Assembly (NCBI GenBank): GCA_004356265.1
Contig: SMXK01000043.1
Location: forward strand, 1-20,005
Reading direction: 5' to 3'
Source: Bacteroidota bacterium
GTDB lineage: Bacteria; Bacteroidota; Rhodothermia; Rhodothermales; UBA10348
DNA length: 20,005 nt
The translations under genes were made by a program, and so were the position numbers. Positions 7,959 to 16,043 of this stretch are shown here, in pieces. Each line of letters starts with the position of its first letter. The first letter of the stretch is position 1. The notes under the pieces were generated by a model. The model was not told the origin of the DNA, ran no database searches, and saw only the letters and a program-made list of their open reading frames with translations.

Positions 7959-9008
7959 ATGGACTGGCTAAATCCCGACTTGTTTTATGTACTGATACTG
8001 GTGCCAGCCATCGCAGCGCTGTTTGCTCTGGCAGCTATACGCCGCCGTAGTATTGCCGGTGTTTTTGGCGACAAGGAAATGGTTGCCAAAATGACCAGAG
8101 CCATCAGCCCGCGACGAAGACGTTGGAAAGCTGTTATTTCAACCACCGGAGTCCTGTTTCTTGTTATCGCGCTGATTGGTCCCCGATTCGGGACGCAATT
8201 GAGAGAGCTTCAGAGAGAAGGCATTGATCTCATTATCGCCCTCGATGTATCGGAATCGATGATGGCCGAAGACGTAGCTCCGAGCAGACTTGAAAGGGCT
8301 AAAAACGAAATTCGAAGGGTTCTGGATGAGTTAACCGGAGATCGCGTTGGGCTCGTCACCTTTGCCGGCGACGCTTTTATTCAGTGTCCGTTGACGACCG
8401 ATTATTCTGCTGTCCGGTTATTCCTCGACGTCGCCGATCCGTCTCTCATCCCAACACCCGGAACTGATTTCGGCGCAGCGTTGAAAATGGCGATGAAAGC
8501 CTTCAAAACCCCTACAGCCGAAACTGCGGCCGATGCCCGAACCCGCGCCATTTTATTTGTTTCAGATGGTGAAAATCACGTCGACGATCTCAAAACGATT
8601 CTGGAAAACGCGAGACGTGAGAATATCATGGTGTTCTCCGCTGGTGTAGGTGAAACAGTCGGAGTTCCTATTCCGATTTATTCGAACGGTCGCAGGGTCG
8701 ATTATAAAACGGATCGAAACGGACAGATAGTTACGACGAAATTGGAGGAGGAAGCACTTCAGATGCTGGCACAGGACGGCGCGTACTTTCGAATTGCCCG
8801 AACTTCCAGCTCCCTGAGTAAAATAACCGCTGCTTTGGATCGTTTAGATAAGACAAGCTTCGGGGCAGACGAATTTGAGGAATACGACGAAAAATTCCAG
8901 TGGCCGCTGCTGATAGGACTGATTTTAATGTTTGTAGAGCGGATAATTCCTGAAAATTCAGCACGGAAGGAAGATGTAGTTCCGGGATTTCGGGATCTGA
9001 CAGATTAA
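7959..9008 (+). CDS. batB: BatB, membrane-anchored von Willebrand A protein
   Basis: Second vWA protein of the Bat system and paralogue of BatA. The 349-residue protein has membrane segments at about 7-27 and 58-74, and a hydrophobic C-terminal segment near 312-325. The vWA domain has an intact metal site: DVSES at 96-100, Thr169 in PTPGTDFG, and Asp203 in FVSDGENH. PTPGT is usual for BatB, and distinguishes it from BatA. It differs from BatA in lacking the ARPQ element (IGPRFG instead) and in the C-terminal tail after the last helix (ENSARKEDVVPGFRDLTD). It starts 11 bases after batA and is followed by batC. BatA and BatB are expected to act together in one membrane complex. Confidence 0.96.
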   Translation: MDWLNPDLFYVLILVPAIAALFALAAIRRRSIAGVFGDKEMVAKMTRAISPRRRRWKAVISTTGVLFLVIALIGPRFGTQLRELQREGIDLIIALDVSESMMAEDVAPSRLERAKNEIRRVLDELTGDRVGLVTFAGDAFIQCPLTTDYSAVRLFLDVADPSLIPTPGTDFGAALKMAMKAFKTPTAETAADARTRAILFVSDGENHVDDLKTILENARRENIMVFSAGVGETVGVPIPIYSNGRRVDYKTDRNGQIVTTKLEEEALQMLAQDGAYFRIARTSSSLSKITAALDRLDKTSFGADEFEEYDEKFQWPLLIGLILMFVERIIPENSARKEDVVPGFRDLTD

Positions 9009-9036
9009 GAACACGTAGACGAGCGTTCCCAACACG

Positions 9037-9774
9037 ATGAAAGCTTTCTTATTCATATTAGCCTTTTTCCAGATTGCTCCCGGGGCCGGTGACGACAAGG
9101 GTCGTCGTGGCAACGCAATGTACCGCAGCGGAGAGTTCATGGACGCAGCAAATTTGTATAGAGACGCCCTGGTCGACGTTCAAAGCGATGGACCGGGTGG
9201 AATCCACTCCGGGTTGCTGAATAATCTGGGCGCCTCGCTATTTCGACAAGGTGATTTCGAACAAGCTGCTTCAGCGTTCAGTGGTGCAGTCCGGATGGCA
9301 TCATCTGGAGACGACGGGGTCCGTGCGATGTATAACGCCGGAAATGCGGTCGCCATGCAAGATCAATTTGAGACTGCTCTGGAATACTACACAAGGGCCT
9401 TACTGGCAGATCCAACGAATCAGGACGCCAAGTTTAATTACGAGTACGTAAAGCGGCGGCTCGAAGAACAAGAAGAGCAGGATCAAAACCAGGAGCAGGA
9501 AAAAAGCGACGACAATCAAGATCAAGATCAACAAGATCAAGATCAGCAGGATCAGAGTGAGAATCAGGAGCAACAGCAGGATCAGCAGAATCAGCAGGAG
9601 CAAAACCAGGATCAGCAACGGCAGGATCAACAGCAGCAGGCACAAAATCCTGAAGAACTGACCCGTGAAGAAGCAGAACGATTGCTTCAGGCGCTGGAAA
9701 ATGAAGAGCAGCAATTGCTACGCGAAATCCAAAAAATGGATGTCCGGCCAAGGCGGGTAGAAAAAGACTGGTAA
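9037..9774 (+). CDS. batC: BatC, TPR protein with Asp/Gln-rich linker
   Basis: TPR-repeat protein of the Bat system, probably periplasmic. The 245-residue protein opens with a short hydrophobic signal (MKAFLFILAFFQIAPGAG). Two to three TPR units follow at about 22-48, 57-88 and 95-127 (YNAGNAVAMQDQFETALEYYTRALLADP). Residues 143-204 are a low-complexity tract of Gln, Asp, Glu and Asn. A short helix (EELTREEAERLLQALENEEQQLLREIQ) leads to the ending RPRRVEKDW; a final VEKDW is a mark of BatC proteins. In other species BatC and BatE, or BatB with BatC and BatE, form large assemblies, so a scaffold role is likely. The gene starts 28 bases after batB and ends 56 bases before batD. Confidence 0.94.
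   Translation: MKAFLFILAFFQIAPGAGDDKGRRGNAMYRSGEFMDAANLYRDALVDVQSDGPGGIHSGLLNNLGASLFRQGDFEQAASAFSGAVRMASSGDDGVRAMYNAGNAVAMQDQFETALEYYTRALLADPTNQDAKFNYEYVKRRLEEQEEQDQNQEQEKSDDNQDQDQQDQDQQDQSENQEQQQDQQNQQEQNQDQQRQDQQQQAQNPEELTREEAERLLQALENEEQQLLREIQKMDVRPRRVEKDW
9463..9648 (+). repeat. Low-complexity Asp/Gln-coding tract within batC
   Basis: This stretch encodes 62 residues made almost only of Gln, Asp, Glu and Asn. Its core at 9517-9636 is built from imperfect repeats of GATCAA, GATCAG and CAGCAG units (QDQDQQDQDQQDQ...). Such a run is prone to slippage and length change in steps of three. The reverse strand shows long open frames here only because of this composition; they are not genes. Confidence 0.85.
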
Positions 9775-9830
9775 ACAGAACCAGCATAGTTAATGGTACG
9801 CATTCCGCATCTATCGCGATAAAGCCAGAA

Positions 9831-11762
9831 TTGAGCAAAGTGTATTTCCAATTGACCAGATCGACTTACCAGAAGACGAACAGCTCCAGGTGGAGCGTAT
9901 TGACTCTGTCGTGGGTTCTTGGCGTCTCGATCTTCACGTTGATCGGGATCCCGTACACCGTGACGGCCCAGTCGGTCAAGATTTCTGCAAGCATTAACGA
10001 TTCGACCATCGGGACAGAAGAAGGCCTCGTCTATACGATCTCCATCGAAGGCGCACCCGGTCAAGATATCCAGACCCCTGAAGCACCTGCCGGTGAAGGA
10101 TTGTCTCTCCTTCAAAGTATTCCCAACACAAGAAGTAACGTCTCGATTATTAATGGCGCGGTGACCCAGGGATATAGCTATTCGTGGACATACAGACCAA
10201 CCGGAGCAGGTATTGCCAGCCTGGGTTCCACGACCGTGCGTGTTGCCAACACGGTATACAAAACCAATCCAATCTCTGTTACGATAGTTCCGCAGAGCCA
10301 GCGTCCGACTCGGACCCAGCGCAGGCGAGACCCTTTTGCAAGCCTGTTCAGCACACTGGGCCCGCAAAACACAGAAGAGTTGCCGGAGTTGACTGATCGC
10401 GACATATTTATCCGCGCGATACCGAGCAAAACATCAGTCGTGCAAAACGAGCAGGTTACGATTGAGTATCAACTTTTCTACCGGGCAGGTATTCAGCTTC
10501 GGCAGAGTCGGCTAACTGATTCATGGGATGCCGAAGGATTTTGGAGGGAGGAACTTGAGGTTGAAACTCGCCCCATCCCTGAAATTGTTGTGGAAAATGG
10601 ACTTCGATACAACAAAATCACGCTCAAACGAGCTGCGGTATTTCCAACGAGAGCAGGCGATTTGAGTATCGATTCCCTTCGGATTGAGAGTGAAGCTTTG
10701 ATTCCGACGAGCTCACAGGATCCGTTCCAGAGAATGTTCTCGACGCGCAGCCGATTTCAGCCTGTCAAGCTCGGATCTGCTTCTATTCATATCGAGACGG
10801 CCCCGTTTCCGGAGGGAGCACCTGCATCGTTCAGCGGCGCTGTCGGTTCGTACTCATTCAGCTCGAAGATCGACCGTACTGAATTGGAGGTTGGAGAGTC
10901 CATAAAATTAACGGTGACGGTTTCCGGTTCTGGAAACCTCGCGACCATGGACACCCCCCGGTTTAATCCACCGGCCGCGTTCGAATTGTACGAACCTCAG
11001 GTCGAATTAAACCTGAATCGAAGAGGCACACGGCTTACAGGGTCAAAGTCATTTTCATACGTCCTGGTCGCCAGAACCAATGGTAATTTCGAATTGCCAT
11101 CCATTGAATTCAGTGCGTATGATCCCCGATCGGGTAATTACAAAATAATGCGATCTGATCCGATTACGGTATCTATAACAGGTTCTGCCACAACACCTAT
11201 GTCGGTTACGGCAACCACCAACGGGTTGCCTGTAGACGACGTTGCTGCTCCTTTCTCAGACGCCGGAGAGTGGAGTAATAAAAAAGGAGCACCGCTTCAC
11301 ACCGCGGCCTGGCCATACACCGTGTTGTTGCTGCCACTCTTATTTTTATCGGGTTTATTCCTGTACCAGCGGCACGAAGACAAATTGGCCGGAGACATCT
11401 CCTATGCCAGAAATCGACGAGCCCACCCGCTTGCAAAAAAGAACCTCAAAAAGGCGGTTGCGTTGCTGGAGGCGGGCGACACCATCGCCTTCTTCGCAGA
11501 ATTGGAACGCGCGGTGATGGGCTTTATAGGAAATCGATTAAATGTGTCTGAACGGGGACTCACGCGGCAGCAACTGGACGAGTCGCTGCGCCGCGCGTCG
11601 GTCTCCGACGATATCCGCTCGCGTCTTTCCGATCTTTTGAATGTGTGCGATCAAGGTCGTTTTGCTCCTGTCGGATTCGGGAGACTCGAGTTAGAGGCGG
11701 CGAGCGAGGATGCGGCCACCATAATTGTTGCTCTGAGCAGCATACTTGGAGGCAAACGATGA
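9831..11762 (+). CDS. batD: BatD, large periplasmic membrane-anchored protein
   Basis: Large component of the Bat system, with most of its mass in the periplasm. The frame has no ATG near its beginning: TTG at 9831 or GTG at 9840 must serve. Both precede a signal peptide (hydrophobic 22-43, likely cut after TVTAQ at 47). Several beta-sandwich domains follow over about 48-450. Two arginine-rich linkers share a DPF-x-x-x-F pattern: RRDPFASLF at 165-173 and QDPFQRMF at 296-303. One membrane helix lies at about 495-513, followed by a cytoplasmic helical domain at 535-640 (AFFAELERAVMGFIGNR). Total length is 643 residues, typical for BatD. The stop overlaps the batE ATG (ATGA), so the two are translationally coupled. 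Confidence 0.94.
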   Translation: MSKVYFQLTRSTYQKTNSSRWSVLTLSWVLGVSIFTLIGIPYTVTAQSVKISASINDSTIGTEEGLVYTISIEGAPGQDIQTPEAPAGEGLSLLQSIPNTRSNVSIINGAVTQGYSYSWTYRPTGAGIASLGSTTVRVANTVYKTNPISVTIVPQSQRPTRTQRRRDPFASLFSTLGPQNTEELPELTDRDIFIRAIPSKTSVVQNEQVTIEYQLFYRAGIQLRQSRLTDSWDAEGFWREELEVETRPIPEIVVENGLRYNKITLKRAAVFPTRAGDLSIDSLRIESEALIPTSSQDPFQRMFSTRSRFQPVKLGSASIHIETAPFPEGAPASFSGAVGSYSFSSKIDRTELEVGESIKLTVTVSGSGNLATMDTPRFNPPAAFELYEPQVELNLNRRGTRLTGSKSFSYVLVARTNGNFELPSIEFSAYDPRSGNYKIMRSDPITVSITGSATTPMSVTATTNGLPVDDVAAPFSDAGEWSNKKGAPLHTAAWPYTVLLLPLLFLSGLFLYQRHEDKLAGDISYARNRRAHPLAKKNLKKAVALLEAGDTIAFFAELERAVMGFIGNRLNVSERGLTRQQLDESLRRASVSDDIRSRLSDLLNVCDQGRFAPVGFGRLELEAASEDAATIIVALSSILGGKR

Positions 11763-12517
11763 AAATTTTATCGTGCATTTTATTGCTTGTGTTTTCGGCA
11801 GCGCTTATGTCCCGTGCTCAGGTTCCAGAGGCTACGCAGGCATTCGATCGGGCTACACGACTATTAAATCAAGGCGCCTATTCAGAAGCTGTCCTGGCGT
11901 ATGATGAGGCGTCACGTGATGGGCTCGAAAGTGCTGCGCTCTATTATAATCGGGCCATTGCGCACTACAGGTTGGAGCAGATTGGAGAATCTGTTCTGTA
12001 TTTACGGCGCGCCGAATCGCTTGACCCTGATGATCTCAAAATCAGGCACTCCCTGTCGATCGTGTCATCGCGTATTGAAGATCACTTTTCAGAGCTTCCA
12101 GCACCCATCTGGACACGGCTTCAGCGACTTTTGGTGTCCCTAATTCCAGTAAACTTGTTATTAATATCAGGAATTGTTTTATATCTGGTATTAGTGGCGC
12201 TACTGGTCGTTTACATCAAGCGAATCGCCGAGAATGATTGGCTGCGCCGCGCCCGATATGTTTGTGGAATCGCCGCCGGATTTTTCCTGTTTGCCGGCTT
12301 CACGACATCGTTCTGGCCGCCGTTTCCGGATGAATCAGTCGTGCTCGTGGACGAATTGGTTTTGTACGAACGACCTGACGAGCAGGCATCCGTCAGTGAA
12401 CGAATCCACGAAGGACTTGTTGTAACGACGATTACGAAGGCTGGAGACTGGATCTTTATTCAGCTGCCGAATGGGGCGCAGGGTTGGACTACGTCAGACG
12501 GTTTAGGAGCCATCTAA
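11759..12517 (+). CDS. batE: BatE, TPR and SH3-like domain membrane protein
   Basis: Last gene of the Bat operon. The start is the ATG at 11759, which overlaps the batD stop and has a clear ribosome site (GGAGG at 11748-11752), a rarity in this window. An upstream start in the same frame would only add sequence overlapping batD. The 252-residue protein has a signal peptide (residues 1-20, ending SRAQ), TPR units at about 24-110 (YYNRAIAHYRLEQIGESVLYLRRA), and two membrane helices at 131-152 and 167-184. A C-terminal SH3b-like domain at about 193-250 includes GDWIFIQLPNGAQGW. This order of domains is the usual one for BatE. No convincing terminator is seen after it. Confidence 0.94.
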   Translation: MKILSCILLLVFSAALMSRAQVPEATQAFDRATRLLNQGAYSEAVLAYDEASRDGLESAALYYNRAIAHYRLEQIGESVLYLRRAESLDPDDLKIRHSLSIVSSRIEDHFSELPAPIWTRLQRLLVSLIPVNLLLISGIVLYLVLVALLVVYIKRIAENDWLRRARYVCGIAAGFFLFAGFTTSFWPPFPDESVVLVDELVLYERPDEQASVSERIHEGLVVTTITKAGDWIFIQLPNGAQGWTTSDGLGAI

Positions 12518-12625
12518 GCCGTCAGGTCGTATCTTCGACATACGTTCGAGGGTGCACGCTTTAAGAGTGCACGCTTTAACGGCCATTCTCCCGATCAATA
12601 ATTCTTTTCTGAAGGCAGTCTGCCA
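12518..12625. promoter_or_regulatory. batE-tdk spacer with 15-bp tandem repeat
   Basis: In this 108-base gap GTGCACGCTTTAA occurs twice in a row, at 12552-12564 and 12567-12579 (period 15). It is flanked by GCCGT at 12519-12523 and its complement ACGGC at 12579-12583, and preceded by a small inverted repeat CGTAT/ATACG (12528-12544). The arrangement may be an operator or a structured leader for tdk. No promoter boxes could be assigned. Confidence 0.4.
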
Positions 12626-13189
12626 ATGGAGCCGCACATTTTAAGACGCTCAGCCGAATCAGGCTGGATTGAAGTTGTGTGTGGCTCCATGTTTAGCGGA
12701 AAAACGGAAGAATTAATCCGGAGACTGAAGCGGGCACGAATAGCACGTCAGAGGGTAGAAATCTTCAAGCCCGGTGTAGACAATAGGTTCAGCGAGGAAC
12801 AGGTTGTGTCACATGATGACCGGGAAATCTTATCTACGCCCGTTGCCACAGCCGCTCAAATACTCCTACTCGCCTCAGATGCCGAAGTAGTGGGGGTGGA
12901 TGAGGCCCAGTTCTTCGACGAAGATATCGTTGCCGTGTGTGAACAGTTGGCCAGAGACGGAAAACGTGTGATCGTTGCCGGTCTGGATCAGGACTTTACT
13001 GGTGCTCCATTTGAACCCATGCCGCAGATCATGGCCGTTGCCGAGTTTGTGACAAAGTTGCATGCCATCTGCATGGTTTGCGGTGCTCCGGCCAATCATT
13101 CTCAGCGACTCTCCCAAGCGGATGAGCTGGTTGTTCTGGGTGCAATGGAAGCTTATGAGCCACGCTGCCGGGCGCATTTTAAACCGTAG
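12626..13189 (+). CDS. tdk: Thymidine kinase (type II, zinc-binding)
   Basis: Phosphorylates thymidine to dTMP with ATP in the salvage pathway; cytoplasmic, usually a tetramer. The 187-residue protein has the P-loop GSMFSGKT at 20-27, a Walker B-like VDEAQFF at 91-97 with the catalytic Glu93, and the GLDQDFTGAPF stretch at 119-129. The zinc site is made by Cys149 and Cys152 (CMVC) plus Cys181 and His184 (CRAH). The C-terminal lasso region keeps an E-A-Y motif near 175-177. Length matches the family (about 190). The start is ATG at 12626; a weak GAAGG lies upstream. The gene is separated from batE by a repeat-bearing spacer, so it may have its own promoter. Convergent with the DUF445 gene 20 bases away. 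Confidence 0.97.
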   Translation: MEPHILRRSAESGWIEVVCGSMFSGKTEELIRRLKRARIARQRVEIFKPGVDNRFSEEQVVSHDDREILSTPVATAAQILLLASDAEVVGVDEAQFFDEDIVAVCEQLARDGKRVIVAGLDQDFTGAPFEPMPQIMAVAEFVTKLHAICMVCGAPANHSQRLSQADELVVLGAMEAYEPRCRAHFKP

Positions 13190-13209
13190 GAACCGTGTCC
13201 TAGCTGTGG

Positions 13210-14424
13210 CTATTCCGTCAACTTTCGCTGGCGCAGCCGGTGCAAGCCTTCATCGATGCCAAACAACAACGCTCCCGAAACGGAAAACATAAGCAGCGAC
13301 GGAACGGGCTGCCAGATGACAAGCCCCCCGATTGCCCCAAGTGCACCACCCAGGTACTTGATGTAGTTGAGCTGTTCGTTGGTGCTTTTTTTAAGAAGGT
13401 CTTCCAACTTGCTTTCATCGTAGGCAATCATGTTGCTCATGATCATGTTGTACACATCCAGATTTTCGATAAACCCGAGAACAACTTTGGTCGCCATTTC
13501 TTCGATTTCGTCTGACCTCTCCTCGATCTTGGCAGGAATCAAGTCCAGTAGATCGTCAAGATCATCAAGAACAAGGTCGATTTGACCCGGAATTGCAAAA
13601 ACGGCCTTATCAATTCTTTTCTTGAAATCGTCCTCGCTCACATACCGATATGCCTTTAATGCGAATCCGCCCACACCATCACCGGCATATGACTCGATCT
13701 TTTCGATGACGAATTCGACGATTCGTTGCCTTACGGCGTCCGACGTCAGCACGTTCTGAACGTAGTCAGCGGTCAGGATTTTTAACTCCCGCCTGAAGTC
13801 TTTATCCTCCAATACCCCGCGCGTCACGTTCATTGCCAGTTCGCGGTACTTGGGAATAAGCTGGTTCTCCTCAATTTTCTGTTTGATGATGTCCTCATTG
13901 ATGAGTTCATCGGATACCGTTCGTGCCAGCCGGAAGATTACACGTTCTCGCTGAGCCGGAATCAATCCCTGCCCGAGAAGAGGTCTCGGTTTCCGGGGAT
14001 TAAATAACATGGTGATGGCCACCCAGTTGGTCAGAAAACCAATCAACCCGCTCACAGAAACGATTTTGAGGAGCCCGTCAAGCGCATACACATTGCCAAA
14101 AATAGTCAGATTCATCCCGGCGAAGTCCCAGAAAAATGACCCGATAAACACAATGCCCAGCAGCACTGGAATTAGCTGAAGCAGGGGCAACAGTGCGGCG
14201 TGAGACCCCTGAAGTTTGGGAGGCTCCTGGCTTCGCTCCTCTTCCTCTTCTTTATGGGGTAGATACCGGCGCACGTATTTACCAAGTAAATCCCTGAAAT
14301 CCTTTGCACGCGCCAGGGTTATCTGACGCGCCTCCGGAACAGTCGTCGTCGGTCTATCGCCCTCGAGAACCGTCCCCAGTTGCTCGTCAGCATTTGATTC
14401 CGTACCTGATTCGTGTTCGTCCAT
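13210..14424 (-). CDS. DUF445 family membrane protein
   Basis: Membrane protein of the DUF445 family, function unknown. With the ATG at 14424 it has 404 residues; the frame can be extended to a TTG at 14472, but that would overlap the end of the upstream gene. Residues 1-70 form an acidic, charged cytoplasmic region with a run of glutamates (HKEEEEERSQE). Membrane segments are at about 78-98, 118-141 and 358-390. The family motif is GFLTNWVAITMLFNPRKP at 129-146. The long middle part (155-350) is helical and charged and probably sits on one side of the membrane. It is the last gene in a five-gene run after the mla genes and the HD hydrolase, starting 34 bases after the latter. Confidence 0.9.
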   Translation of the reverse strand: MDEHESGTESNADEQLGTVLEGDRPTTTVPEARQITLARAKDFRDLLGKYVRRYLPHKEEEEERSQEPPKLQGSHAALLPLLQLIPVLLGIVFIGSFFWDFAGMNLTIFGNVYALDGLLKIVSVSGLIGFLTNWVAITMLFNPRKPRPLLGQGLIPAQRERVIFRLARTVSDELINEDIIKQKIEENQLIPKYRELAMNVTRGVLEDKDFRRELKILTADYVQNVLTSDAVRQRIVEFVIEKIESYAGDGVGGFALKAYRYVSEDDFKKRIDKAVFAIPGQIDLVLDDLDDLLDLIPAKIEERSDEIEEMATKVVLGFIENLDVYNMIMSNMIAYDESKLEDLLKKSTNEQLNYIKYLGGALGAIGGLVIWQPVPSLLMFSVSGALLFGIDEGLHRLRQRKLTE

Positions 14425-14458
14425 TCCGTTGATAGTGTGATCCTCCCCAATAAGTGGA

Positions 14459-15022
14459 CTACTCGGACGCAATCAGACCTAGTCGGGTTGCATCCTTCTG
14501 CATTCCAGCGATCATATTCGCAATATGATCGCTCAGCTCGATCCCGAGTTCTTCCGCTCCAACCCGAACATCTTCTCTGTTGATGGCCGCAGCAAATTGT
14601 AAATGTTTTAACTTTCGCGTTACGGATTTGGGTTTCATGCCCTCCAGCCGGGTCGGACGCACATAGGCCACCGCAGTTATGAATCCGGCCAGTTCGTCAA
14701 CAGCAAACAATGTCTTGGCCAATCTCGTTTCGCGAGGGACGTTGCTGTATGAGGCGTGACCCATTATTGCTGTCCTCATTATCTCAGGATAACCCAATCG
14801 TTCCAATTCTCGTACACCGGTAATCGGGTGCTCTTCCGGAGTCGGATGCCGCTCATAATCCATATCGTGCAGAAGACCAGTCATGCGCCACAACTCTTCG
14901 TCCTCACTAAAAATCAAGGCGTATTCCCGCATGCCAGCCTCAACGGCGTACGCGTGTCGCCGAAGACTATCCGACAGCGTCCATTCGTGGAATAACTTTA
15001 TTGACTCGTCGTATGTGGGCAT
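14459..15022 (-). CDS. HD domain metal-dependent hydrolase
   Basis: Predicted metal-dependent phosphohydrolase of the HD superfamily; substrate unknown. The start is ATG at 15022 (187 residues); a TTG at 15064 would add 14 residues with no visible sense. Likely metal ligands are His23 (RRHAYAVE), His52-Asp53 (GLLHDMDYE), His89 (IMGHASY) and Asp109 (FAVDELAGF). The pattern matches the small cytosolic HD proteins of HDIG type that carry no other domain. No membrane segment or signal. It sits 54 bases after mlaD and 34 bases before the DUF445 gene on the same strand, so it is probably co-transcribed with both. A link to lipid transport is possible but unsupported. Confidence 0.92.
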   Translation of the reverse strand: MPTYDESIKLFHEWTLSDSLRRHAYAVEAGMREYALIFSEDEELWRMTGLLHDMDYERHPTPEEHPITGVRELERLGYPEIMRTAIMGHASYSNVPRETRLAKTLFAVDELAGFITAVAYVRPTRLEGMKPKSVTRKLKHLQFAAAINREDVRVGAEELGIELSDHIANMIAGMQKDATRLGLIASE

Positions 15023-15076
15023 AAGTAAACCAATTTGCGGGCAGATCGGATGAAACAGGTCCAAGCTATCTGAGCA

Positions 15077-16009
15077 TCAAAACAGATCGATCAGCTTCAT
15101 TTCTTTCGTGAAGCGACCCGGGTCCTCGTTGAACGATTTCAATAGAGCATTCATGCTCATAAGCGTCGAGTCAAGCCGCAGATACACGCGGGAGTCATTC
15201 ACCATCATTCCGATGGTGCCTTCACCCTCGTTGATTTTCCTCATCACTTCAGCGAGACTCGATGCCAGCATGTCAACACTGGCCAGCGTCCGATCCATCT
15301 GCCGCGCTGATGCATTCAGGCTTTCGAGCAACACAGCCAGCGAATCGGCATGCCCGGCTGTCAGCGTGTCCACATTCGACGTGATAGACTCCATATTGGC
15401 AAGAATGGCAGAAATACTCTGGCGATCGTGTTTCAGAGATTCATCCAGACCAGCGACGATACTTTCCACGGAAACGAGCGAATTCTGAATACTGGGCGAC
15501 GAATTGTCGATCAGATTCGTGGTGGCTCCGAGCGTCGCGTTGATTTTGATGAGCATACTGTCTACCAATTGCAGTAACTCCGGACCTTTATCCATCACGT
15601 CGTTGAAAAAATTCGATGCGTCAACGGAGCCGATCGATCCGCCGGGTGGTATAACCGCGCCTCCGCGATCACCTAAGAACACATCAAGTTTTACAACTCC
15701 AAGAGCAGAAAAACCCGAAATTCGTGCGTAGGTGCCGTCAAACAAGTCAATATTTCCATTCACGTGGAAGCTGACAAGTGCCCGCTGCATTTCCGGGATG
15801 AATTTAACATTTGTAACTGAGCCAACCGTAACTCCGTTGATCCGGACACCATTTCCTGAGATAAGGCCCGAGGCGTCCATGAATTCGACAGAATAGTCGT
15901 TCGTAGTCCCAAAGATGGGAAGGGATTGAAAATATCGTACTCCGAAAACGAATATGGCTATCGCCACGATCACGGTAATTCCGACTTTAAGTTCGTTCGA
16001 ATACTTCAC
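15077..16009 (-). CDS. mlaD: MlaD-like MCE domain lipid-transport protein
   Basis: Substrate-binding subunit of an Mla-type lipid transporter, anchored in the inner membrane and reaching into the periplasm. The 310-residue protein starts with GTG at 16009 (KYSNELKVGI). It has one membrane helix at 10-26 and an MCE domain at about 38-114 (FMDASGLISGNGVRINGVTVG). A long helical tail from 135 to the end probably forms a tube of coiled helices. The ending GEGTIGMMVNDSRVYLRLD, followed by a short helix, is typical of Bacteroidota MCE proteins. Length is greater than the 183-residue E. coli MlaD because of this tail. It follows mlaF by 34 bases. No mlaA, mlaB or mlaC is nearby. Confidence 0.93.
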   Translation of the reverse strand: MKYSNELKVGITVIVAIAIFVFGVRYFQSLPIFGTTNDYSVEFMDASGLISGNGVRINGVTVGSVTNVKFIPEMQRALVSFHVNGNIDLFDGTYARISGFSALGVVKLDVFLGDRGGAVIPPGGSIGSVDASNFFNDVMDKGPELLQLVDSMLIKINATLGATTNLIDNSSPSIQNSLVSVESIVAGLDESLKHDRQSISAILANMESITSNVDTLTAGHADSLAVLLESLNASARQMDRTLASVDMLASSLAEVMRKINEGEGTIGMMVNDSRVYLRLDSTLMSMNALLKSFNEDPGRFTKEMKLIDLF

Positions 16010-16043
16010 AATGCTAAATGTATAAATGCTTCAATTTCGATGG

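Noticed and set aside
9400..9838. Two long reverse-strand open frames opposite batC
   Set aside because: They are made by the repeated GATCAA/CAG codons of the Asp/Gln tract read backward, giving runs of Leu, Ile, Pro and Ala with no domain. batC is a well-supported gene on the plus strand.
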